A stretch of DNA of 64,000 nucleotides from Pedobacter cryoconitis. Lineage in GTDB: Bacteria > Bacteroidota > Bacteroidia > Sphingobacteriales > Sphingobacteriaceae. The notes beneath the pieces are model-generated. The model saw only the letters and a list, made by a program, of their open reading frames with translations. It was not told the origin of the DNA and made no database searches. Within the stretch, counting starts at the first letter, position 1. Every line of letters starts with the position of its first letter. Both the position numbers and the translations under genes were made by a program. This document shows, one piece after another, positions 1 through 15,087 of the stretch. The DNA lies in the NCBI RefSeq assembly GCF_014200605.1, contig NZ_JACHCE010000001.1:1302001-1366000 (forward strand), in the 5' to 3' direction.

Positions 1-3000
1 TGATGCGTGTTTGTCTGTCAAAACTGGACGATAACCGCACACATCTGCTTTGGACATTCCATCATATCCTACTGGATGGTTGGTCTATGCCAATTTTATT
101 ACAGGAACTGCTCGAAATATATGAAGCTTTAGTGACAGATCAGGCAACACCTGCATTGACTGAAGACCGTTATGAAGATTATATCCGTTATATCCGTCAG
201 GACGATAATGGAAAGGCAGAAGCACATTGGAAAAAATACTTACAGCATATTACAACAGGTAGTTTGCTTCCTTTTGTAAATACTACCGCTGACCGTACCA
301 AAGGGATCGGGGCTTCCAGTTTAAAACAACTCTTTGTCAGTGCAGAAACAACTACTTTATTAGCTGCTTATGCGCAACGGAATCATATTACTTTAAATAC
401 TTTAATGCAAGGTGTATGGGCTTATTTATTAGCACAGTATACCGGGCGTAACGAAGTATCTTATGGGGTAACCGTATCTGGCCGTCCGGAAGCATTACCG
501 GGAATTGAACAGGCCGTAGGTATGTATATCAATACATTAATACTCACAGCTACTATAACTGAATCCCCGCTGTCAGAATGGTTACAGTCCTTACAGGTGA
601 CCCAACTGGATAACCGTGAATACCAGTATACCCCATTGAACGAGGTGAAACGCTGGGCTGCTGCAGAAGGAGAATTGTTTGATACTTTATTGGTTTTTGA
701 AAACTATCCGGTTAGTGAGGTTCTGGCTGCACGTACCTGGAAATTGCAACTGGATGATGTGAAGGTTACTTCACAAACCAATTATCCTTTATGGCTGGTT
801 ATTATGGCCGGAGCGGAAATCACAATCCGTTTTGAATACAATACCGGGTTACTGAATGAAGACCAGGTGAATAGGATTGCAGGTCATTTTGACCAGGTCT
901 TATTACAACTGGCAAATCCGGATGTGGTTACACCAGGAGATCTTGTTTTACTAACGGATAATGAACGCGGTGAACTTGCTTTATTTAACAGTAAAACTGT
1001 CCCTTATGCAGAGGAAGAAACCTTTGTCAGTTTATTTGCCGCACAGGTTATCCGTACGCCAAATGCGACTGCGCTGGTTTATGAAAAGGATTCGGTTACT
1101 TATCAGGAGCTTGATGAACGCACTAATCAGCTTGCACATCAGCTGCAAAGTAAAGGAATAAGGGCAGGGGCATTTGTACCTTTATGTATCGAACGCTCTC
1201 TGGATATGATTGTCGGGCTTATCGGGATACTGAAAGCAGGTGCTGCCTATGTTCCTGTTGATCCTGATTTTCCGCAGGACAGAATTAACCATATGCTGGC
1301 CGATACCGCTGCTACTATAATTGTAACCAGTAGTACTTGTCTGAATTTGCTGATCGAAAGCAATGCTGAGGCAATTATCCTGGATAAGGCTATATTGGGA
1401 GAATATCCGGTTACCGCGGTAAAGGAATCTGTTGATGCTTCCGGTCCGGTATATGTAATTTATACTTCTGGCAGTACAGGCAAATCAAAAGGAGTAATCC
1501 TTACCCACCGGAATCTTGCAGATTATTTAGCAGGTTTACAGGATGCACTTCCAATAGCAGAATGCCGTTCATTCGGTCTGATGTCCAGTATCGCTACCGA
1601 TTTGGGGAATACAGTATTGTTTACTGCATTCTTGAATGGAGGGGCTTTACATCTATTCTCTAAAGCAGCAATTACAGATCCATATCAACTGAAAAGCTAT
1701 CTTTCTGAAAACCCGGTAGACTGTATTAAAATTGTTCCGTCGCATTGGAAAGCGCTTGCAATGCCTGATTTCTTATTGTTGCCGGAAAAACTGCTCATTT
1801 TTGGAGGAGAGGCACTTTCAGTAGAATTGATTAATAAAATCAGGGATTATGGAAGTAATTGTACGGTTGTTAACCATTACGGGCCTACAGAAACTACAAT
1901 TGGTAAGCTATTACATATAGTGAAAGCCGGTTATCCATACCAGGAAAATATCCCGGTAGGTAAACCATTCTCTAATACCAAAGTATATGTTGTGAATGCC
2001 AGCGGACAATTATGTCCGGTAGGCGTACCCGGAGAATTACTCATCGGAGGAGACGGGGTTGCATCCGGGTATCTGAACAATACAGAATTATCAGCAGAGA
2101 AGTTCATCAATGACCCATTCTCTGAGACTAGCGGTATCCGTTTCTATCGTACAGGAGATACGGTTAAATATTTAGCTGACGGTAATATTCTGTTTATCGG
2201 ACGTGTTGATGACCAGGTTAAAATCAGAGGTTACCGGATAGAGCTGGGAGAAATAGAAACTGCACTGGCCGGATGCGTAGAATATGTTCATCAGGCTGTT
2301 GTACTGGCAAGACCAGACGATGCGGGTAATAAGCGTTTAGTGGGTTACATTGTGCCTGAGGGTGATTATAACAAAGATGCAATTGTCGCTTATCTGAAAA
2401 ACAGGTTGCCGGATTATATGATCCCGTTACTTTTTGTGGAACTGGAAAAAATTCCGCTGACAGCTAATGGAAAGGTTGATAAACGTGCTTTACCTGAGCC
2501 TGATGTCAATACCTTAATAGCTAATGATTATGTAGCGCCGCGTAACGAAACAGAAAATACATTAATTGCGATCTGGCAAGAAGTATTACGTCTGGATAAA
2601 ATAGGTGTGCACGATAACTTCTTTGAACTGGGGGGAGATTCTATTATTACCATTCAGGTAGTAAGCAGAAGCAGAAGAAGCGGTTACGTGTTATCACCTA
2701 AAGATATATTTACCTGTCAGACTGTTGCCCGTTTATCGGCACAGCTTGCTGTACAGGAAAGCAATAAAGTAAATGCAGAGCAGGAAACCCTTTCTGGAAA
2801 TAGTGGGTTACTGCCCATCCAGCAAAAATTCCTGAATGGTCTTAATCCTGTCAAATCATTCTATAACCACCATATCACGTATGCAATAAATAAAGAGGTT
2901 GCTATTGAGGTATTAGCTGCAGCAGTCGCTGATCTTGCAAATTATCATGATGCGGTTCGTTTCGCCTATCAGCAGACAGCAGCAGGGTGGGAGCAGGTTT

Positions 3001-6000
3001 ATACTGCTCAGGCTGCGGGACTTGAGGTTATTGACCTGCAAGATAAGGATGCAGGGGAATTCAGTTTAGCACTTGCTGAACAAACAGCGCGCTATCAGGA
3101 AAGTCTTGAGCTGGAAACAGGCATTTTATTCCGTGCGGTGTTATTCCTGTCGCCACTGGCAGAACATCAGTTACTGTTTATTATTCATCACCTTGCGGTA
3201 GATGGGGTTTCATGGCGTATCCTTTCTGATGACCTTGAATTGTTGTTGCAGCATCCGGGACAACCGGCAGTAGCAGTATTGGGTGCTAAAACAAGTTCTT
3301 ATCGTCAATGGTATGCAGCTTTAGCAGCTTATGGCGACAGCCGTAGTTTACAGCGTCAGCAGGATTACTGGAAAGAGGTTTCAGGACAATACGTGCCTTT
3401 AAGGACTGATCATCAAACAGAAGAGGTGATCAGTATTTCAGACATGGATACTGTGGTGGTTCAGCTGGATAGTTTAACTACCGGCAAACTCCTTCATGAT
3501 ATTTCATCAGTTTACCATACAGAAATCAATGATCTGCTGTTAAGTGCTCTGGCGCTTACTTTAGCTGACTGGAACAAAACCTCAAAAATTTCTATCGGAC
3601 TGGAAGGTCATGGCCGTGAAGAAATTACACAGGATATCGATACCAGTCGTACTGTGGGTTGGTTTACCACCATTTACCCGGTGCTGCTGGAAACCACAAA
3701 TGATCATGTCCTGTTAATTAAACAGGTAAAAGAAACATTAAGACAAATCCCTGATAAAGGATTGGGTTATGGGGTGTTGAAATACATCAGTCAGAACAAG
3801 CCCTTACAGGCTAATGATCCCTGGGATGTGCAATTCAATTACCTGGGACAAGCTGGTGCGGGCAAAGTTACAGGTAAACTTGCTCACCCTCAATGGGAAA
3901 CATTCGGTTCGGCCATAGGCGGTCAGACTCCTGTTTCGCAGCCGCTTTCTGTGTTAGGGATTATTCAGGATGATAAACTAGCGTTATACTGGAGTTACAG
4001 CAACAAACATTTTAACAGCGAAAGCGTAGAAGAAATGGCTGCGGCTTATCTGAAAAACCTGGAGTCACTGATCAATCACTGCAGTGCACAGCAGCAAACA
4101 AATCATTATACCCCTGCTGATTTTGGATTGGCAGGATCAGTGAGTATTGCAGAACTGGACCAGTTCCTGGACCTGGATTTCAAAGGGAAACCGCGCAGGG
4201 AACAAATAGAAAGTATTTATAGATTAAGCGGTTTACAGGAAGGAATGCTGTTTCACGGGATATTTGATGAGCAGACCAGCTCTTCTTATGTTGAGCAGTT
4301 TTCAGGAGAGTTAACCGATCTGGATACTGAGGCTTTCATCCAAAGCTGGAATTACTTACTGAAACAACATTCTATACTCAGAAGTGGTTTCTATGCCAAT
4401 GCTTTTGCAATCCCTGTTCAATGTGTTTACAGGGAAATTGAAATGCCGGTTACACTGGTTGATTACAGCGATAAGACCGCTAAACAACAACAGAAAGCTA
4501 TCAGGAACTATGAAAAAGCAGATCTGAAACAAGGATTTGACTTTACCGGGGCTCCGCTGATGCGCATCTTCCTGATGAAGCTAAGCGAAACCAAATACCA
4601 CCTTTGCTGGACTTATCACCACATTCTAGTAGATGGATGGTCTATGTCAGTATTGATGGGGGAATTATTGAAAGCCTATGAACTACTAAAGGCAGGTAAA
4701 CAATTGCCTGTTCCGGCAACTGACCGTTATGAAGACTATATCCGTTATATCGAAAGCCGTGATTCAGATAAAGGAGAAGATTACTGGCGCAATTATCTGG
4801 CAAATGTGAGTGAAGGTACTTTGCTGCCATTTATCAGTGCAAATACAGATCGTAACAAAGGGATAGGCGCATACCGTACGCATCACCTGGTGTTGGATAC
4901 GCAAACGGCTTCCCGTTTATCGGGATACGCACAGCGTCACCGGATCACGATGAATACACTGGTACAGGGTGTATGGGCTTACCTTTTGTATAGATATACC
5001 GGTCGTACTGAAGTCACTTATGGGGTAACCGTATCCGGAAGGCCTGATAATTTAGCAGGTGTGGAACATGCAGTAGGGATGTATATCAATACGTTGCCGT
5101 TCCATGCCCGTATGGACGAATTACAGGCTGTGGCCGCATGGCTGCAAACGATCCAGGGTGAGCAGCTGGAAAGCCGTGAATATCAGCATATGGCATTGAA
5201 TGAGATTCAGCGCAAAGCTGGTATTCCGGGAGATCTTTTTGACAGTTTACTGGTATATGAAAATTATCCAAGCAGTCCGGTAGCAAGTCAATCGCTAAGT
5301 TTACAGGTTGATCATGCACGAAAAGAAGAGCATACAAATTATCCGCTTGGTATAGCTGTAATGGTTGCAGAAGAAATCACAGTTCATTTTAGTTATAATA
5401 CTACATTGATCGCTCAGGGGTATATGGAAGCGATTGCCGGTCATTTTGAAAAAGCTATATTGGCTATGACCAGTGCAGACCATCTCTTGTTGAAAGACAT
5501 TGAAATACTCTCTGCCTTTGAAAAACAGCAACTGATCCATACTTTCAATGATACTGCCTCAGTTTTCCCTGAATCAAATACAATTATCGATCAGTTCAAT
5601 GCCCAGGTAGCCCGAACACCAAATGCCCCTGCGTTTATTACAGATCAGGTCACAATGACCTATCAGGAACTGGATCAGCAGGCGGGCCGTCTGGCAAATT
5701 ACCTGCTTGACCGGGGTGTTGGCGCAGAAACACTGGTTCCGTTATGTCTGGAAAGATCTCCGGAAATGGTGATCAGTATTATGGCCATCCTCAAAGCAGG
5801 TGCAGCTTATGTGCCAATAGATCCTGATTATCCACAAGACAGAATCCGTTTCATGCTTGAAGATACTGCTGCGACTGTAATGATCAGCAGCAGTCAGTCT
5901 GCAGATTCATTGCCGGCAGAAGGGCTTCATGTGATCAGGCCGGATGCAGAATGGGAGCAGATCAACAAATATGACACGGTTGTCAATGTCCCTTTAAGTG

Positions 6001-9000
6001 CAGATAACCTGGCTTATGTGATTTATACTTCCGGTTCTACAGGTAAACCAAAAGGTGTGCTGATAGCGCATAAAGGTGTGGTTAGTTTGGCTTTAAGTCA
6101 GAAAAATGCACTGCATCTTACTGAGGGGACCAGGTGTCTGCAATTCGCTTCTTTTGGTTTTGATGCATCCTGCTATGAAGTATTTAATACCCTGCTGAGC
6201 GGAGGGATATTGATTTTACCACAAAAAGAAGACTTGCTTTCTGAGGATAGTTTTGGTGCTTTCGTCCAAAGACATGGTGTAGAGGTGGTTCTTTTACCGC
6301 CGTCTTATCAGCATATTGTTAAAGACGTTTTAGGGCCGATTACTACAATCATATCGGGAGGGGAAGCATTAAACAGAGAAGATACACGTTATATCAGTGC
6401 TACGGGGGTACGTGTGCTTAATGCCTACGGCCCTACAGAAAATACAGTAGTGACAACGCTGACCGATCAGCCTATACAGGAAGATAATGTGGTGGTGATC
6501 GGTAAACCCATAGCAAATGTACAGGCTTATATCAGGTCTGAAAACGGACAATTATGTCCGGTAGGTGTTGCCGGTGAACTTTGTGTGGGTGGTATTGGTG
6601 TTGCCCGCGGTTATCTGAACCGCCCGGAACTAACAGCCGAAAAATTCATTGCAGATCCTTATTCAGCTCATGCCGGTGCCCGTTTATACCGTACAGGTGA
6701 CCTTGCACGCTTCTTGCCGGATGGTAATATCGAATATCTGGGACGTATTGACGACCAGGTAAAAGTTAGGGGGTTCCGTATCGAACTGGGTGAAATTGAA
6801 TCAGTACTGCAACTCTGCGGTTTGGTTAATGCAGCGGTTGTTGCTGTTAAGCCTGATCTGAATGGAAACAGCAGATTAATAGGTTATATTATTCCTGAGG
6901 GTGACTTTGACAAGGGAGCTATTATCGCTTACCTGAAAGAAAAGCTTCCGGAATATATGATACCTGCTACGCTGTTGCCAATAGCAAAAATACCTTTAAC
7001 CCCTAATGGGAAGGTCGATAGGAAAGCCCTTCCGCAGCCGGATAATAATACTTTAACAACAGGTAATTATACTGCCCCGCGAAATATACTGGAAGAAAAC
7101 CTTGCACTCATCTGGCAGGATTTACTGTCTGTATCAAAAGTTGGTATATATGATGACTTCTTTGAGCTTGGCGGTCATTCCCTGCTTGCTATGCGGGTTA
7201 TTTCGGCACTTCGTAAAACATTGCAGGTCGAAATAACGGTTAAAGCCTTATTCACACATAAAACAATAGCAGAATTAGCTGTTCATATCAGCGGACAGGC
7301 TCCGCACACAGCCAGAACAACTATTGAGAAAAAAATAAGACCTGATTATATCCCGCTTTCTTTCAATCAGGAAAGACTATGGTTTATTGATCAGTTAGAA
7401 GGAAGTATACATTATCATATTCCTGCTGCATTGAGATTAAAAGGGCAGCTCAATAGAGTAGCTCTGGAACAGGCTATACGTCAGTTGATTAATCGGCATG
7501 AGGTATTGAGGACTGTGATGCTGGAAGAAGATGGAAAGGCCCGGCAGCATGTACTGGCAGAATATTTATGGCAATTACAAGTAACAGATTTAACAAATCA
7601 GCAGCAGGATTCCTTGCATGATAATATCCGTGAGCTGATTATGACGCCATTTAATCTGGCTGCAGACCATATGCTTCGGGCAAATCTGATCTTACTGGAT
7701 ACTGAAGATTCTGTATTGGTATTGACCATGCACCATATTGCTGCTGACGGTTGGTCGGTAAGTATCCTGGTTAATGAGCTTGCAGCTTATTATGAGGCTT
7801 TTACTTCTGGTAAAGTGCTTGAATTACCTGAATTAGCTATCCAGTATGCAGATTTCGCGATCTGGCAAAGAGAACAGCTGACTCCGGTAGTACTGGATAA
7901 ACAGCTGGCTTACTGGAAAAAGCAATTGAGTGGTACAGAGCCCCTTCAATTGCCGGCAGATTTTCAACGCCCGGCAATGCAGAGTAAAAATGCCGCCAGC
8001 TATGCTTTCGTGATTAAACCTGAGATACTGGAGCAGCTTCATTTACTTTCACGTAAACAGGATGCAACGCTATTTATGACTTTGCTGGCTGTTTTCAAAG
8101 TATTGTTGTCACGTTACAGCGGACAGGAAGATGTTTGTGTAGGTACTTCTATTGCAGGCAGGGTACAGCAGGAAACTGAAAACCTGATTGGATTCTTCGT
8201 GAATACACTGGCCCTTCGCAGTCACCCTGATATGAATGTTTCTTTCAAAACATTTATTCAGCAGGTCAAAGAAACTACATTGGATGCTTATGAAAACCAG
8301 GAACTGCCATTTGAAAAAATAGTAGAAGCGGTTGTGAAAGAAAGAGATCTGAGCCGTACGCCTTTATTCCAGGTGATGTTTGAATTACATAATACACCTG
8401 AAATGCCTGAATTGAGTTTGGGAGAAGTTATGGTCTCACAAGAAGACATTGATTCGGCTACTGCTCAGTTTGACATGACTGTAAACATGCTGGAAAGCAA
8501 CGGAGAGTTAAACGGGTATATCACTTATTGTACTGATCTGTATAGTGAAGCTACTATTAAGCGATTAAGTATACACTTCGAAACTTTGTTGAATGCGGTT
8601 ATTGCTTCACCAGATAGTCTTTTGGGACAACTTTCTATGCTCACCAGCGCAGAACAGGAGCAATTGCTGAATGTGTTTAACGATACAGCCACTGTTTATC
8701 CGCATGAACAAACAGCGGTCAGTATTTTTGAGGCACAGGTTTTAAGAAGCCCTGCATCGCCTGCCCTGGTTTTTGAAAATCAGGTTTATACTTATCAGGA
8801 ATTAAATGAGCGTTCTAACCAGCTTGCGGGCTACCTGCGCAGCAAAGGGATTACAATTGACGCATTAGTGCCTATTTGTCTGGATCGTTCGTTAGAAATG
8901 GCCGTAGCGATTTTAGGTGTTCTCAAAGCAGCAGGGGCTTATGTTCCGATTGATCCGGGTTATCCTGAAGACAGGATCAGCTTCATGCTTGAAGATACGA

Positions 9001-12000
9001 ATGCTTCGGTTGTAATTACAACCAGCGACCTGAAAACAAGTATCGGGGCTTTTGCTTCAGCAGATACAGTTTTACTGGATACTGATTGGGAGAAAATCAG
9101 CACCTGGGCGGTTACCGCACCATTGAATCCTGCCAGACCCGCAGACCTGGCTTATGTGATTTATACTTCTGGTTCAACCGGCAAACCTAAAGGGGTTATG
9201 GTGGAACATGCAGGGATGTTGAATCACCTGTATGCTAAAATCAATGATTTACAATTAACAGCAGAAACGGTGGTTGCTTTTACCGCTTCTTATACTTTTG
9301 ACATTTCCGTCTGGCAGTTGTTCTCAGCATTGCTTTGCGGTGGTAAAACAGTGATCTATTCTTCGGCAGGAATCCTGGAGCCAGCGCTACTGATTGATGC
9401 AGTTGAAACTGATGGGGTTACAATTTTGGAATTGGTTCCATCTTATTTAAATGCTGTTTTACAGGAGAATATATCAGTTCACCTCAACAAATTATCTTAC
9501 TTACTGGTTACTGGTGAAGCAGTCAGTCAGCCTTTACTGGCACAGTGGTTTGCCCATCCGCACTATGGGCGTATCCCTGTTGTGAATGCTTACGGACCAA
9601 CCGAAGCATCGGATGATATCTGTCATCATATCATGTATGAGACGCCATTACGGATCAGTGTTCCTGTGGGTAAACCGGTACAGAATATGCGTATTTATGT
9701 GCTATCTTCCGGCGATCAGCTTTGCCCTGTGGGTGTACCAGGTGAGATCTGCGTAGCTGGGATTGGTGTGTCCAGAGGCTATCTGAACAGGCCTGATCTG
9801 ACTGCCTCGCGTTTTGTAAATACGCCATTTGAAGAAACAGGCAGGATGTACCGTACCGGAGATTTAGGCCGCTGGTTACCTGATGGCACAGTTGAATATC
9901 TGGGCCGTATGGATGACCAGGTTAAAATCCGTGGTTTCCGTATCGAGCTTGGAGAGATCGAAAATGTCTTACAGCAGAACGAGGCTATCTTACAGGCAGC
10001 TGTCATTGTAAAAACAGATGAGAGTGGGAATAAACGTTTGGTCGCTTATGTAGTAGCAGAAGGTGTTTTTGACCGTGAAGGGACTGTGAGCTGGTTAAAA
10101 AATCATTTACCGGAGTATATGGTCCCCGGGCTTTTTGTTGCGCTTGATGAATTACCGTTAACAGGAAATGGTAAAATAGACCGTAAAGGTTTACCCGATC
10201 CTGATATGGGTTCTTTACAGACGGGTGCTTATACCGCTCCGCGTAACGGGCAGGAAGTTATCCTGGCCGGCATCTGGCAAGAGCTGTTGCATATCCCTAA
10301 AGTGGGTATTTATGATAACTTCTTTGAGCTGGGAGGAGATTCCATTATTACGATTCAGGTAGTTAGCCGTGTACGCCGCGCAGGTTTCAGTATGCATCCG
10401 CGTGATTTATTTATCCATCAGACCATAGCTGGTTTATCGGCTTGTATGGCGGCAGAATCAGAAAGTGCTTCTTCTGGTGAACAAGGTTTATTAGAAGGGG
10501 AGAGTGGTTTACTGCCTATTCAGCAACATTATTTTGAATCTGGAAACAAGGAACTGTCTCATTATAACCAGAGCGTTTTCTTCAGTATCGATAAAACCGT
10601 CACTTCATCAAGGCTAAATGAAATTATCAATCAGCTGGTTGCCGCACATGACGCCCTGCGTTTTACTTATGAGCAGACAGGAGAGGGTTGGAAACAGGTT
10701 TACGGCATATCATCCGGATCACTTGAGATCAATGATCTGAGGAGCTTAAAATCGTCAGAACTGGCACAAACTATTGCTGCACATAATGACAGATATCAGG
10801 CCAGTCTGAATATCTTAAAGGGCACACTTTTACGTGCCGTACATATTCTTACTCCGCAGACCACACCACAAAACCGCTTATTGCTGGTGATCCATCACCT
10901 TGCGGTAGATGGCGTTTCGTGGCGTATCCTGCTGGAAGACTTTGAACAGTTATTGGCACACAAACCATTACCTCAGTATAAGACTGCTTCTTACCGTCAG
11001 TGGCATCAGGCATTAGTGAATTACAGCGCCAAAAAAACGGTGCAGAATCAACGCGGGTACTGGGAAACAGTAGCCGCATCTGCCAGCCCGGTGCGTACCT
11101 CTCATGTCTGGCCGGGAGTGATAACCGGAGCAGAAATAAAACGGCATACGACGAAATTAGATGCCTTGCATACCCGCCGGTTATTGCAGGATGTACCCCG
11201 TGCATACCACACTGTAATCAATGACTTATTACTAACCGCACTAGCACAAACTTTAGCGGACTGGAATAAACATTCCACTGTGGTGATTGGTTTGGAAGGT
11301 CATGGCAGGGAAGACTTTATTCCGGGTGCTGACATCAGCCGTACGGTTGGCTGGTTCACCAGTTTATACCCGGTTATGTTGTCCGTTACTGCAGATGCAG
11401 ATCCTGGTTTACAGCTGAAACATATTAAAGAACAACTTCGTTTAGTTCCTGATAAGGGGCTGGGTTACGGAGTTTTAAAATATATAGATAAGATTCCTGC
11501 CTTACAGGGGGCCGATCCGTGGGAAGTTGAGTTTAACTACCTTGGGCAAATGGATAACATGGCTCAGCAAGAAGGCAGTTCATTGCTGTCAGGCGCCTCT
11601 GAGTCTTCGGGTAAAGCCATGTCCGACAGTCATCCTGTCAGGGAACTATTGTCGATAAACAGTGTGGTACAGGATGGGGAATTGCAGGTAAACTGGAGTT
11701 TTAGCAGCCGTCATTTTACCCCGGATGCCATTGCAGAAATGTCATTGGCTTACCTGGAGAATCTGGAAAACCTGATTGCACATTGTATCACAGTAGAGAC
11801 TCCGGTATTCACTCCGTCAGATTATAATCTGGGTGAAGAAATCACCAGCCAGGAGCTGGATAAATTCCTGGATGCAGACCATCATGGGGCACCGCGGAAA
11901 TTGCAGCTGGAGAGTATGTCCCGTTTGAGTGGTTTACAGGAAGGTATGCTTTTTCATAGTCTGTATGATGATCATGCGGGTGCCTATATTGAACAATTTA

Positions 12001-15000
12001 CAACAGTCCTTACGGGCGTTGAACCAGAAATTTTTACTAAAAGCTGGGAGCAGCTACTACGTAACCATAGCATTCTGCGCAGTGGGTTTTATTACAATGA
12101 ATTCAAAATACCTGTACAATGCGTTTACCGTGACGTGAAAATACCTGTCAATATAGTGGATTGCAGAGGAATGAGCAAAGAAGAACAGGAGGAATACATT
12201 CATAATTATGAACAGGCCGACCGTTTACAAGCTTTTGATCTGACCGCTGCGCCACTGATGCGTATTTATCTGATCCGTTTAGAAGAGAACCGTTACAGGT
12301 TATTCTGGACCTATCATCACGTGCTGCTGGACGGCTGGTCGCTTGCTGTATTGATGATGGAGCTGGTTCAGGTTTATGAGCAACTGTTTACCGGAAAAAC
12401 CGCGTTACCATTTGCTGAAGACCGTTATGAAGATTATATCCGGTATATAGAACGTCAGGATAAAGAAGAAGCAACAGCCTACTGGAAGAAATATCTGAAT
12501 GGTCTGGACGAGCCGGGCTTACTGCCTTTTATCAGTGTGACCGCAGACCGTACCAAAGGAATTGGTTTGTATAAAAATGAAAAGCTTCACTTTGACCGGG
12601 AAACGACCACCGAAATTACCCGTTATGTACAGCGTAACCACATTACCGTAAACACGTTAATGCAAGGGGTATGGGCATACCTGTTATCCCGTTATACCGG
12701 AAATAAAGATGTGGTATATGGGGTGATTGTTTCAGGCCGCCCTGATGATCTGGCAGGAGTAGAACAACGGGTAGGGATGTATATCAATACCCTGCCATTG
12801 CGTGCCTCTACAGAAACCTCAAAGCCAGTTTCAGCCTGGTTACAGGACATACAGTCCGATCAGATCAGCAGCCGTAACTACCAGTATACCACATTAAATG
12901 ATATCCGCAGGTGGTCTGCGGTATCAGGAGAATTATTTGATACGCTGCTGGTATTTGAGAATTATCCTGTAGATAAAGCACTTTCGACAAAATCATGGAA
13001 GCTTGAAACTGAAGATGTGAGCATGAATGAACAGGGCAATTATCCGTTCGGTTTGATCATAGGAAGTGGTGAAGTGACCAATATTACTTTTAATTACAAC
13101 AGTACGCTGCTGGATACCGCCTTTGCAGCAGCTATTGCCGGACATTTTAAAACGGCATTACTATACATTATAGCGCAAGAAAATGCCACGTTAAACGATG
13201 TTGAGATACTATCAGAGGCCGAAAAGTCTAAGCTATTAAAAGGTTCATCCGGTAGTTCATTTGCTTATCCTGCTGATAAAACAATAACTGATCTTTTTGA
13301 AGAACAGGTATTCAGGCTGCCTTCGGCAACTGCGGTGATTTTTGAAGATAGAAAGCTTACTTACTGTGAATTGGATGAGCTTTCCAATAAACTGGCTAAT
13401 CACCTGGTGGGTATGGGTGCAAAACACGATACGCTGATCCCGTTGTTTATAGAAAGATCTCCTGAAATGCTGGTGGGCATACTTGCTGTAATGAAGGCAG
13501 GGGCAGCTTATGTGCCAATTCTTCCGGATTCGCCGGCAGAACGTACTGCTTATATCCTTTCGGACATAGGCGCAACGATGGTATTGAGCAGTACAGCAAG
13601 TGCAGCTTCCTTACCGGTAACAGGTTTACCTGTTATCTTACTGGATGACAGCGAATCACTATTGGCGGAATACGCCTTAACGGCACCGTCAGTTAAGCGT
13701 TCATCTGCTGATCTGGCTTATGTAATCTATACTTCCGGTTCAACAGGCCTGCCAAAAGGAGTATTGGTAGAGCATGGCGGAGTAGTCAATCTGGTGAGCT
13801 ATCTGAGCGAGAAAAACAGTATGGACAGCAGGGATAAAGTTTTGCTGTTCTTTAACTATAATTTTGATGCTTCGGTAGAGCAGATCTTCCTTGCCTTATT
13901 CAACGGTGCTGCAGTGGTACAGCTGGATGAAGCAACGCGTTTAGATCCCTCAGCACTTGAAAATCTGTTGATTAGTGAGAAAATTACCCAGATTGCTGCG
14001 AGTCCCGGGTTCCTGGAGACCATGAATGCGGGAAGCTATGGCGGGCTTAGACGCGTCATTTCAGGTGGAGAATACTGCCGTGTTTCACTGGCAGAAAAAT
14101 GGAAACCCTATGTAGCATTCTACAACCACTACGGGCCTACAGAAACTTCAATTGCAGCCCTCAGATATGAATATCCGAAAAATGATGTACCGCATCAGGA
14201 GGGAGTGCCGATTGGCCGTCCTGTAGGCAATACGCGGGCTTATCTGCTGGATGATCAATTGCGTTTGGTTCCGGCAGGGGTAACAGGGGAGCTGTATATC
14301 GCTGGTGTACAGGTGACCAGGGGTTATCTGAATCTTCCCGAACAAACAGCGGCGAGCTTTAGTGCAGATCCTTTTGTAAGCGGAGAACGCATGTATAAAA
14401 CCGGAGATGTCTGCCGGTTACTGCCCGACGGTAACCTGACTTATGTAGGCCGTAACGACGATCAGGTGAAAATCCGTGGTTTCAGAATTGAATTGGGTGA
14501 GATCGTTAATGCGCTGGAACAGAGTGGGCTGGTGGCCCAGGGAATTGTAATCGCCAGACAGGATGATTATGGAAATAAACGCCTGGTTGGTTATGTTGTT
14601 CCTGGAAATGTGGCATTTGATCAGGATGCTGTAATGCTGTTCCTGAAAAGCAGGTTGCCCGACTACATGGTCCCGGCCATATGGGTTGTATTGGATCAGC
14701 TTCCATTAACCAGCAATGGTAAAATCGACAAGCGGGCGCTTCCTGATCCTGATATGAATGCGATGGTGGCGAATGAATATGTTGCTCCGCGAAATGAACT
14801 GGAACAAAATCTGGCCGTGATCTGGCAGGAACTGCTTGGATTAGCGCGGGTTGGTGTTCATGACCACTTCTTTGAACTGGGCGGGCATTCGTTGCAGGTC
14901 ATGCGTATGATTTCAGCTATCCGTAAAGAAATGCAGGTAGAAGTGTCTGTAAGGACGCTATTTGAACTCACAACGATCGATGCACTGGCTAAATATATCC

Positions 15001-15053
15001 AGATCAATAACAACGACCTGGACGATGAAGATTCCACAACAATAGAATTATAA
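1..15053 (+). CDS. NRPS-1, four modules, 5'-truncated by window edge
   Basis: Multimodular nonribosomal peptide synthetase. The reading frame is open to the window edge and the first Met (base 3) lies inside a condensation domain, so the real start is upstream. Residues below count from that Met. Order: partial C (HHILLDG at 20-26); A1 (Y487TSGSTG) with pocket DLTKIGHIGK, matching the Asp code; T1 (GGDS, Ser880); E1 (HHLAVDG from 1062, RTVGWFT, FNYLGQ); C2 of the D-accepting type (LQEGMLFH near 1405; HH 1539); A2 (2008) pocket DAYLIGAVVK, probably aliphatic; T2 (Ser2393); C3 of the L-accepting type (HH 2577); A3 (3054) pocket DIWELTADDK, diamino acid; T3 (GGDS, Ser3447); E3 (HH 3631); C4 D-accepting (HH 4105); A4 (4576) pocket DAEAIGHIAK, unassigned; T4 (GGHS, Ser4963). 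E domains follow only GGDS carriers, and C types agree with the E positions. There is no TE; the protein ends in an acidic tail (final residues [12 protein letters not shown]) suited to docking on NRPS-2, whose gene starts 34 bases later. Domain calls are secure; substrates are inferred by hand alignment to GrsA. Confidence 0.95.
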   Translation, partial: MRVCLSKLDDNRTHLLWTFHHILLDGWSMPILLQELLEIYEALVTDQATPALTEDRYEDYIRYIRQDDNGKAEAHWKKYLQHITTGSLLPFVNTTADRTKGIGASSLKQLFVSAETTTLLAAYAQRNHITLNTLMQGVWAYLLAQYTGRNEVSYGVTVSGRPEALPGIEQAVGMYINTLILTATITESPLSEWLQSLQVTQLDNREYQYTPLNEVKRWAAAEGELFDTLLVFENYPVSEVLAARTWKLQLDDVKVTSQTNYPLWLVIMAGAEITIRFEYNTGLLNEDQVNRIAGHFDQVLLQLANPDVVTPGDLVLLTDNERGELALFNSKTVPYAEEETFVSLFAAQVIRTPNATALVYEKDSVTYQELDERTNQLAHQLQSKGIRAGAFVPLCIERSLDMIVGLIGILKAGAAYVPVDPDFPQDRINHMLADTAATIIVTSSTCLNLLIESNAEAIILDKAILGEYPVTAVKESVDASGPVYVIYTSGSTGKSKGVILTHRNLADYLAGLQDALPIAECRSFGLMSSIATDLGNTVLFTAFLNGGALHLFSKAAITDPYQLKSYLSENPVDCIKIVPSHWKALAMPDFLLLPEKLLIFGGEALSVELINKIRDYGSNCTVVNHYGPTETTIGKLLHIVKAGYPYQENIPVGKPFSNTKVYVVNASGQLCPVGVPGELLIGGDGVASGYLNNTELSAEKFINDPFSETSGIRFYRTGDTVKYLADGNILFIGRVDDQVKIRGYRIELGEIETALAGCVEYVHQAVVLARPDDAGNKRLVGYIVPEGDYNKDAIVAYLKNRLPDYMIPLLFVELEKIPLTANGKVDKRALPEPDVNTLIANDYVAPRNETENTLIAIWQEVLRLDKIGVHDNFFELGGDSIITIQVVSRSRRSGYVLSPKDIFTCQTVARLSAQLAVQESNKVNAEQETLSGNSGLLPIQQKFLNGLNPVKSFYNHHITYAINKEVAIEVLAAAVADLANYHDAVRFAYQQTAAGWEQVYTAQAAGLEVIDLQDKDAGEFSLALAEQTARYQESLELETGILFRAVLFLSPLAEHQLLFIIHHLAVDGVSWRILSDDLELLLQHPGQPAVAVLGAKTSSYRQWYAALAAYGDSRSLQRQQDYWKEVSGQYVPLRTDHQTEEVISISDMDTVVVQLDSLTTGKLLHDISSVYHTEINDLLLSALALTLADWNKTSKISIGLEGHGREEITQDIDTSRTVGWFTTIYPVLLETTNDHVLLIKQVKETLRQIPDKGLGYGVLKYISQNKPLQANDPWDVQFNYLGQAGAGKVTGKLAHPQWETFGSAIGGQTPVSQPLSVLGIIQDDKLALYWSYSNKHFNSESVEEMAAAYLKNLESLINHCSAQQQTNHYTPADFGLAGSVSIAELDQFLDLDFKGKPRREQIESIYRLSGLQEGMLFHGIFDEQTSSSYVEQFSGELTDLDTEAFIQSWNYLLKQHSILRSGFYANAFAIPVQCVYREIEMPVTLVDYSDKTAKQQQKAIRNYEKADLKQGFDFTGAPLMRIFLMKLSETKYHLCWTYHHILVDGWSMSVLMGELLKAYELLKAGKQLPVPATDRYEDYIRYIESRDSDKGEDYWRNYLANVSEGTLLPFISANTDRNKGIGAYRTHHLVLDTQTASRLSGYAQRHRITMNTLVQGVWAYLLYRYTGRTEVTYGVTVSGRPDNLAGVEHAVGMYINTLPFHARMDELQAVAAWLQTIQGEQLESREYQHMALNEIQRKAGIPGDLFDSLLVYENYPSSPVASQSLSLQVDHARKEEHTNYPLGIAVMVAEEITVHFSYNTTLIAQGYMEAIAGHFEKAILAMTSADHLLLKDIEILSAFEKQQLIHTFNDTASVFPESNTIIDQFNAQVARTPNAPAFITDQVTMTYQELDQQAGRLANYLLDRGVGAETLVPLCLERSPEMVISIMAILKAGAAYVPIDPDYPQDRIRFMLEDTAATVMISSSQSADSLPAEGLHVIRPDAEWEQINKYDTVVNVPLSADNLAYVIYTSGSTGKPKGVLIAHKGVVSLALSQKNALHLTEGTRCLQFASFGFDASCYEVFNTLLSGGILILPQKEDLLSEDSFGAFVQRHGVEVVLLPPSYQHIVKDVLGPITTIISGGEALNREDTRYISATGVRVLNAYGPTENTVVTTLTDQPIQEDNVVVIGKPIANVQAYIRSENGQLCPVGVAGELCVGGIGVARGYLNRPELTAEKFIADPYSAHAGARLYRTGDLARFLPDGNIEYLGRIDDQVKVRGFRIELGEIESVLQLCGLVNAAVVAVKPDLNGNSRLIGYIIPEGDFDKGAIIAYLKEKLPEYMIPATLLPIAKIPLTPNGKVDRKALPQPDNNTLTTGNYTAPRNILEENLALIWQDLLSVSKVGIYDDFFELGGHSLLAMRVISALRKTLQVEITVKALFTHKTIAELAVHISGQAPHTARTTIEKKIRPDYIPLSFNQERLWFIDQLEGSIHYHIPAALRLKGQLNRVALEQAIRQLINRHEVLRTVMLEEDGKARQHVLAEYLWQLQVTDLTNQQQDSLHDNIRELIMTPFNLAADHMLRANLILLDTEDSVLVLTMHHIAADGWSVSILVNELAAYYEAFTSGKVLELPELAIQYADFAIWQREQLTPVVLDKQLAYWKKQLSGTEPLQLPADFQRPAMQSKNAASYAFVIKPEILEQLHLLSRKQDATLFMTLLAVFKVLLSRYSGQEDVCVGTSIAGRVQQETENLIGFFVNTLALRSHPDMNVSFKTFIQQVKETTLDAYENQELPFEKIVEAVVKERDLSRTPLFQVMFELHNTPEMPELSLGEVMVSQEDIDSATAQFDMTVNMLESNGELNGYITYCTDLYSEATIKRLSIHFETLLNAVIASPDSLLGQLSMLTSAEQEQLLNVFNDTATVYPHEQTAVSIFEAQVLRSPASPALVFENQVYTYQELNERSNQLAGYLRSKGITIDALVPICLDRSLEMAVAILGVLKAAGAYVPIDPGYPEDRISFMLEDTNASVVITTSDLKTSIGAFASADTVLLDTDWEKISTWAVTAPLNPARPADLAYVIYTSGSTGKPKGVMVEHAGMLNHLYAKINDLQLTAETVVAFTASYTFDISVWQLFSALLCGGKTVIYSSAGILEPALLIDAVETDGVTILELVPSYLNAVLQENISVHLNKLSYLLVTGEAVSQPLLAQWFAHPHYGRIPVVNAYGPTEASDDICHHIMYETPLRISVPVGKPVQNMRIYVLSSGDQLCPVGVPGEICVAGIGVSRGYLNRPDLTASRFVNTPFEETGRMYRTGDLGRWLPDGTVEYLGRMDDQVKIRGFRIELGEIENVLQQNEAILQAAVIVKTDESGNKRLVAYVVAEGVFDREGTVSWLKNHLPEYMVPGLFVALDELPLTGNGKIDRKGLPDPDMGSLQTGAYTAPRNGQEVILAGIWQELLHIPKVGIYDNFFELGGDSIITIQVVSRVRRAGFSMHPRDLFIHQTIAGLSACMAAESESASSGEQGLLEGESGLLPIQQHYFESGNKELSHYNQSVFFSIDKTVTSSRLNEIINQLVAAHDALRFTYEQTGEGWKQVYGISSGSLEINDLRSLKSSELAQTIAAHNDRYQASLNILKGTLLRAVHILTPQTTPQNRLLLVIHHLAVDGVSWRILLEDFEQLLAHKPLPQYKTASYRQWHQALVNYSAKKTVQNQRGYWETVAASASPVRTSHVWPGVITGAEIKRHTTKLDALHTRRLLQDVPRAYHTVINDLLLTALAQTLADWNKHSTVVIGLEGHGREDFIPGADISRTVGWFTSLYPVMLSVTADADPGLQLKHIKEQLRLVPDKGLGYGVLKYIDKIPALQGADPWEVEFNYLGQMDNMAQQEGSSLLSGASESSGKAMSDSHPVRELLSINSVVQDGELQVNWSFSSRHFTPDAIAEMSLAYLENLENLIAHCITVETPVFTPSDYNLGEEITSQELDKFLDADHHGAPRKLQLESMSRLSGLQEGMLFHSLYDDHAGAYIEQFTTVLTGVEPEIFTKSWEQLLRNHSILRSGFYYNEFKIPVQCVYRDVKIPVNIVDCRGMSKEEQEEYIHNYEQADRLQAFDLTAAPLMRIYLIRLEENRYRLFWTYHHVLLDGWSLAVLMMELVQVYEQLFTGKTALPFAEDRYEDYIRYIERQDKEEATAYWKKYLNGLDEPGLLPFISVTADRTKGIGLYKNEKLHFDRETTTEITRYVQRNHITVNTLMQGVWAYLLSRYTGNKDVVYGVIVSGRPDDLAGVEQRVGMYINTLPLRASTETSKPVSAWLQDIQSDQISSRNYQYTTLNDIRRWSAVSGELFDTLLVFENYPVDKALSTKSWKLETEDVSMNEQGNYPFGLIIGSGEVTNITFNYNSTLLDTAFAAAIAGHFKTALLYIIAQENATLNDVEILSEAEKSKLLKGSSGSSFAYPADKTITDLFEEQVFRLPSATAVIFEDRKLTYCELDELSNKLANHLVGMGAKHDTLIPLFIERSPEMLVGILAVMKAGAAYVPILPDSPAERTAYILSDIGATMVLSSTASAASLPVTGLPVILLDDSESLLAEYALTAPSVKRSSADLAYVIYTSGSTGLPKGVLVEHGGVVNLVSYLSEKNSMDSRDKVLLFFNYNFDASVEQIFLALFNGAAVVQLDEATRLDPSALENLLISEKITQIAASPGFLETMNAGSYGGLRRVISGGEYCRVSLAEKWKPYVAFYNHYGPTETSIAALRYEYPKNDVPHQEGVPIGRPVGNTRAYLLDDQLRLVPAGVTGELYIAGVQVTRGYLNLPEQTAASFSADPFVSGERMYKTGDVCRLLPDGNLTYVGRNDDQVKIRGFRIELGEIVNALEQSGLVAQGIVIARQDDYGNKRLVGYVVPGNVAFDQDAVMLFLKSRLPDYMVPAIWVVLDQLPLTSNGKIDKRALPDPDMNAMVANEYVAPRNELEQNLAVIWQELLGLARVGVHDHFFELGGHSLQVMRMISAIRKEMQVEVSVRTLFELTTIDALAKYIQINNNDLDDEDSTTIEL
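8685..10545 (+). repeat. Copy 1 of a ~1.86 kb near-identical A-T repeat (NRPS-1 module 3)
   Basis: This stretch covers nearly all of the diamino-acid A domain, its T domain and the start of the following E domain. It matches 21244-23104 in NRPS-2 at a constant offset of 12559 bases, with no indel where I checked both ends and the middle. Only about a dozen amino acids differ, mostly near the 3' end. Sequence outside the block diverges quickly (for example the E domain after ESG). This points to recent intragenomic duplication or gene conversion of an A-T cassette. Confidence 0.9.
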
Positions 15054-15087
15054 ACCTAAGAACCCTTACCTCATAAAAAACATAATT

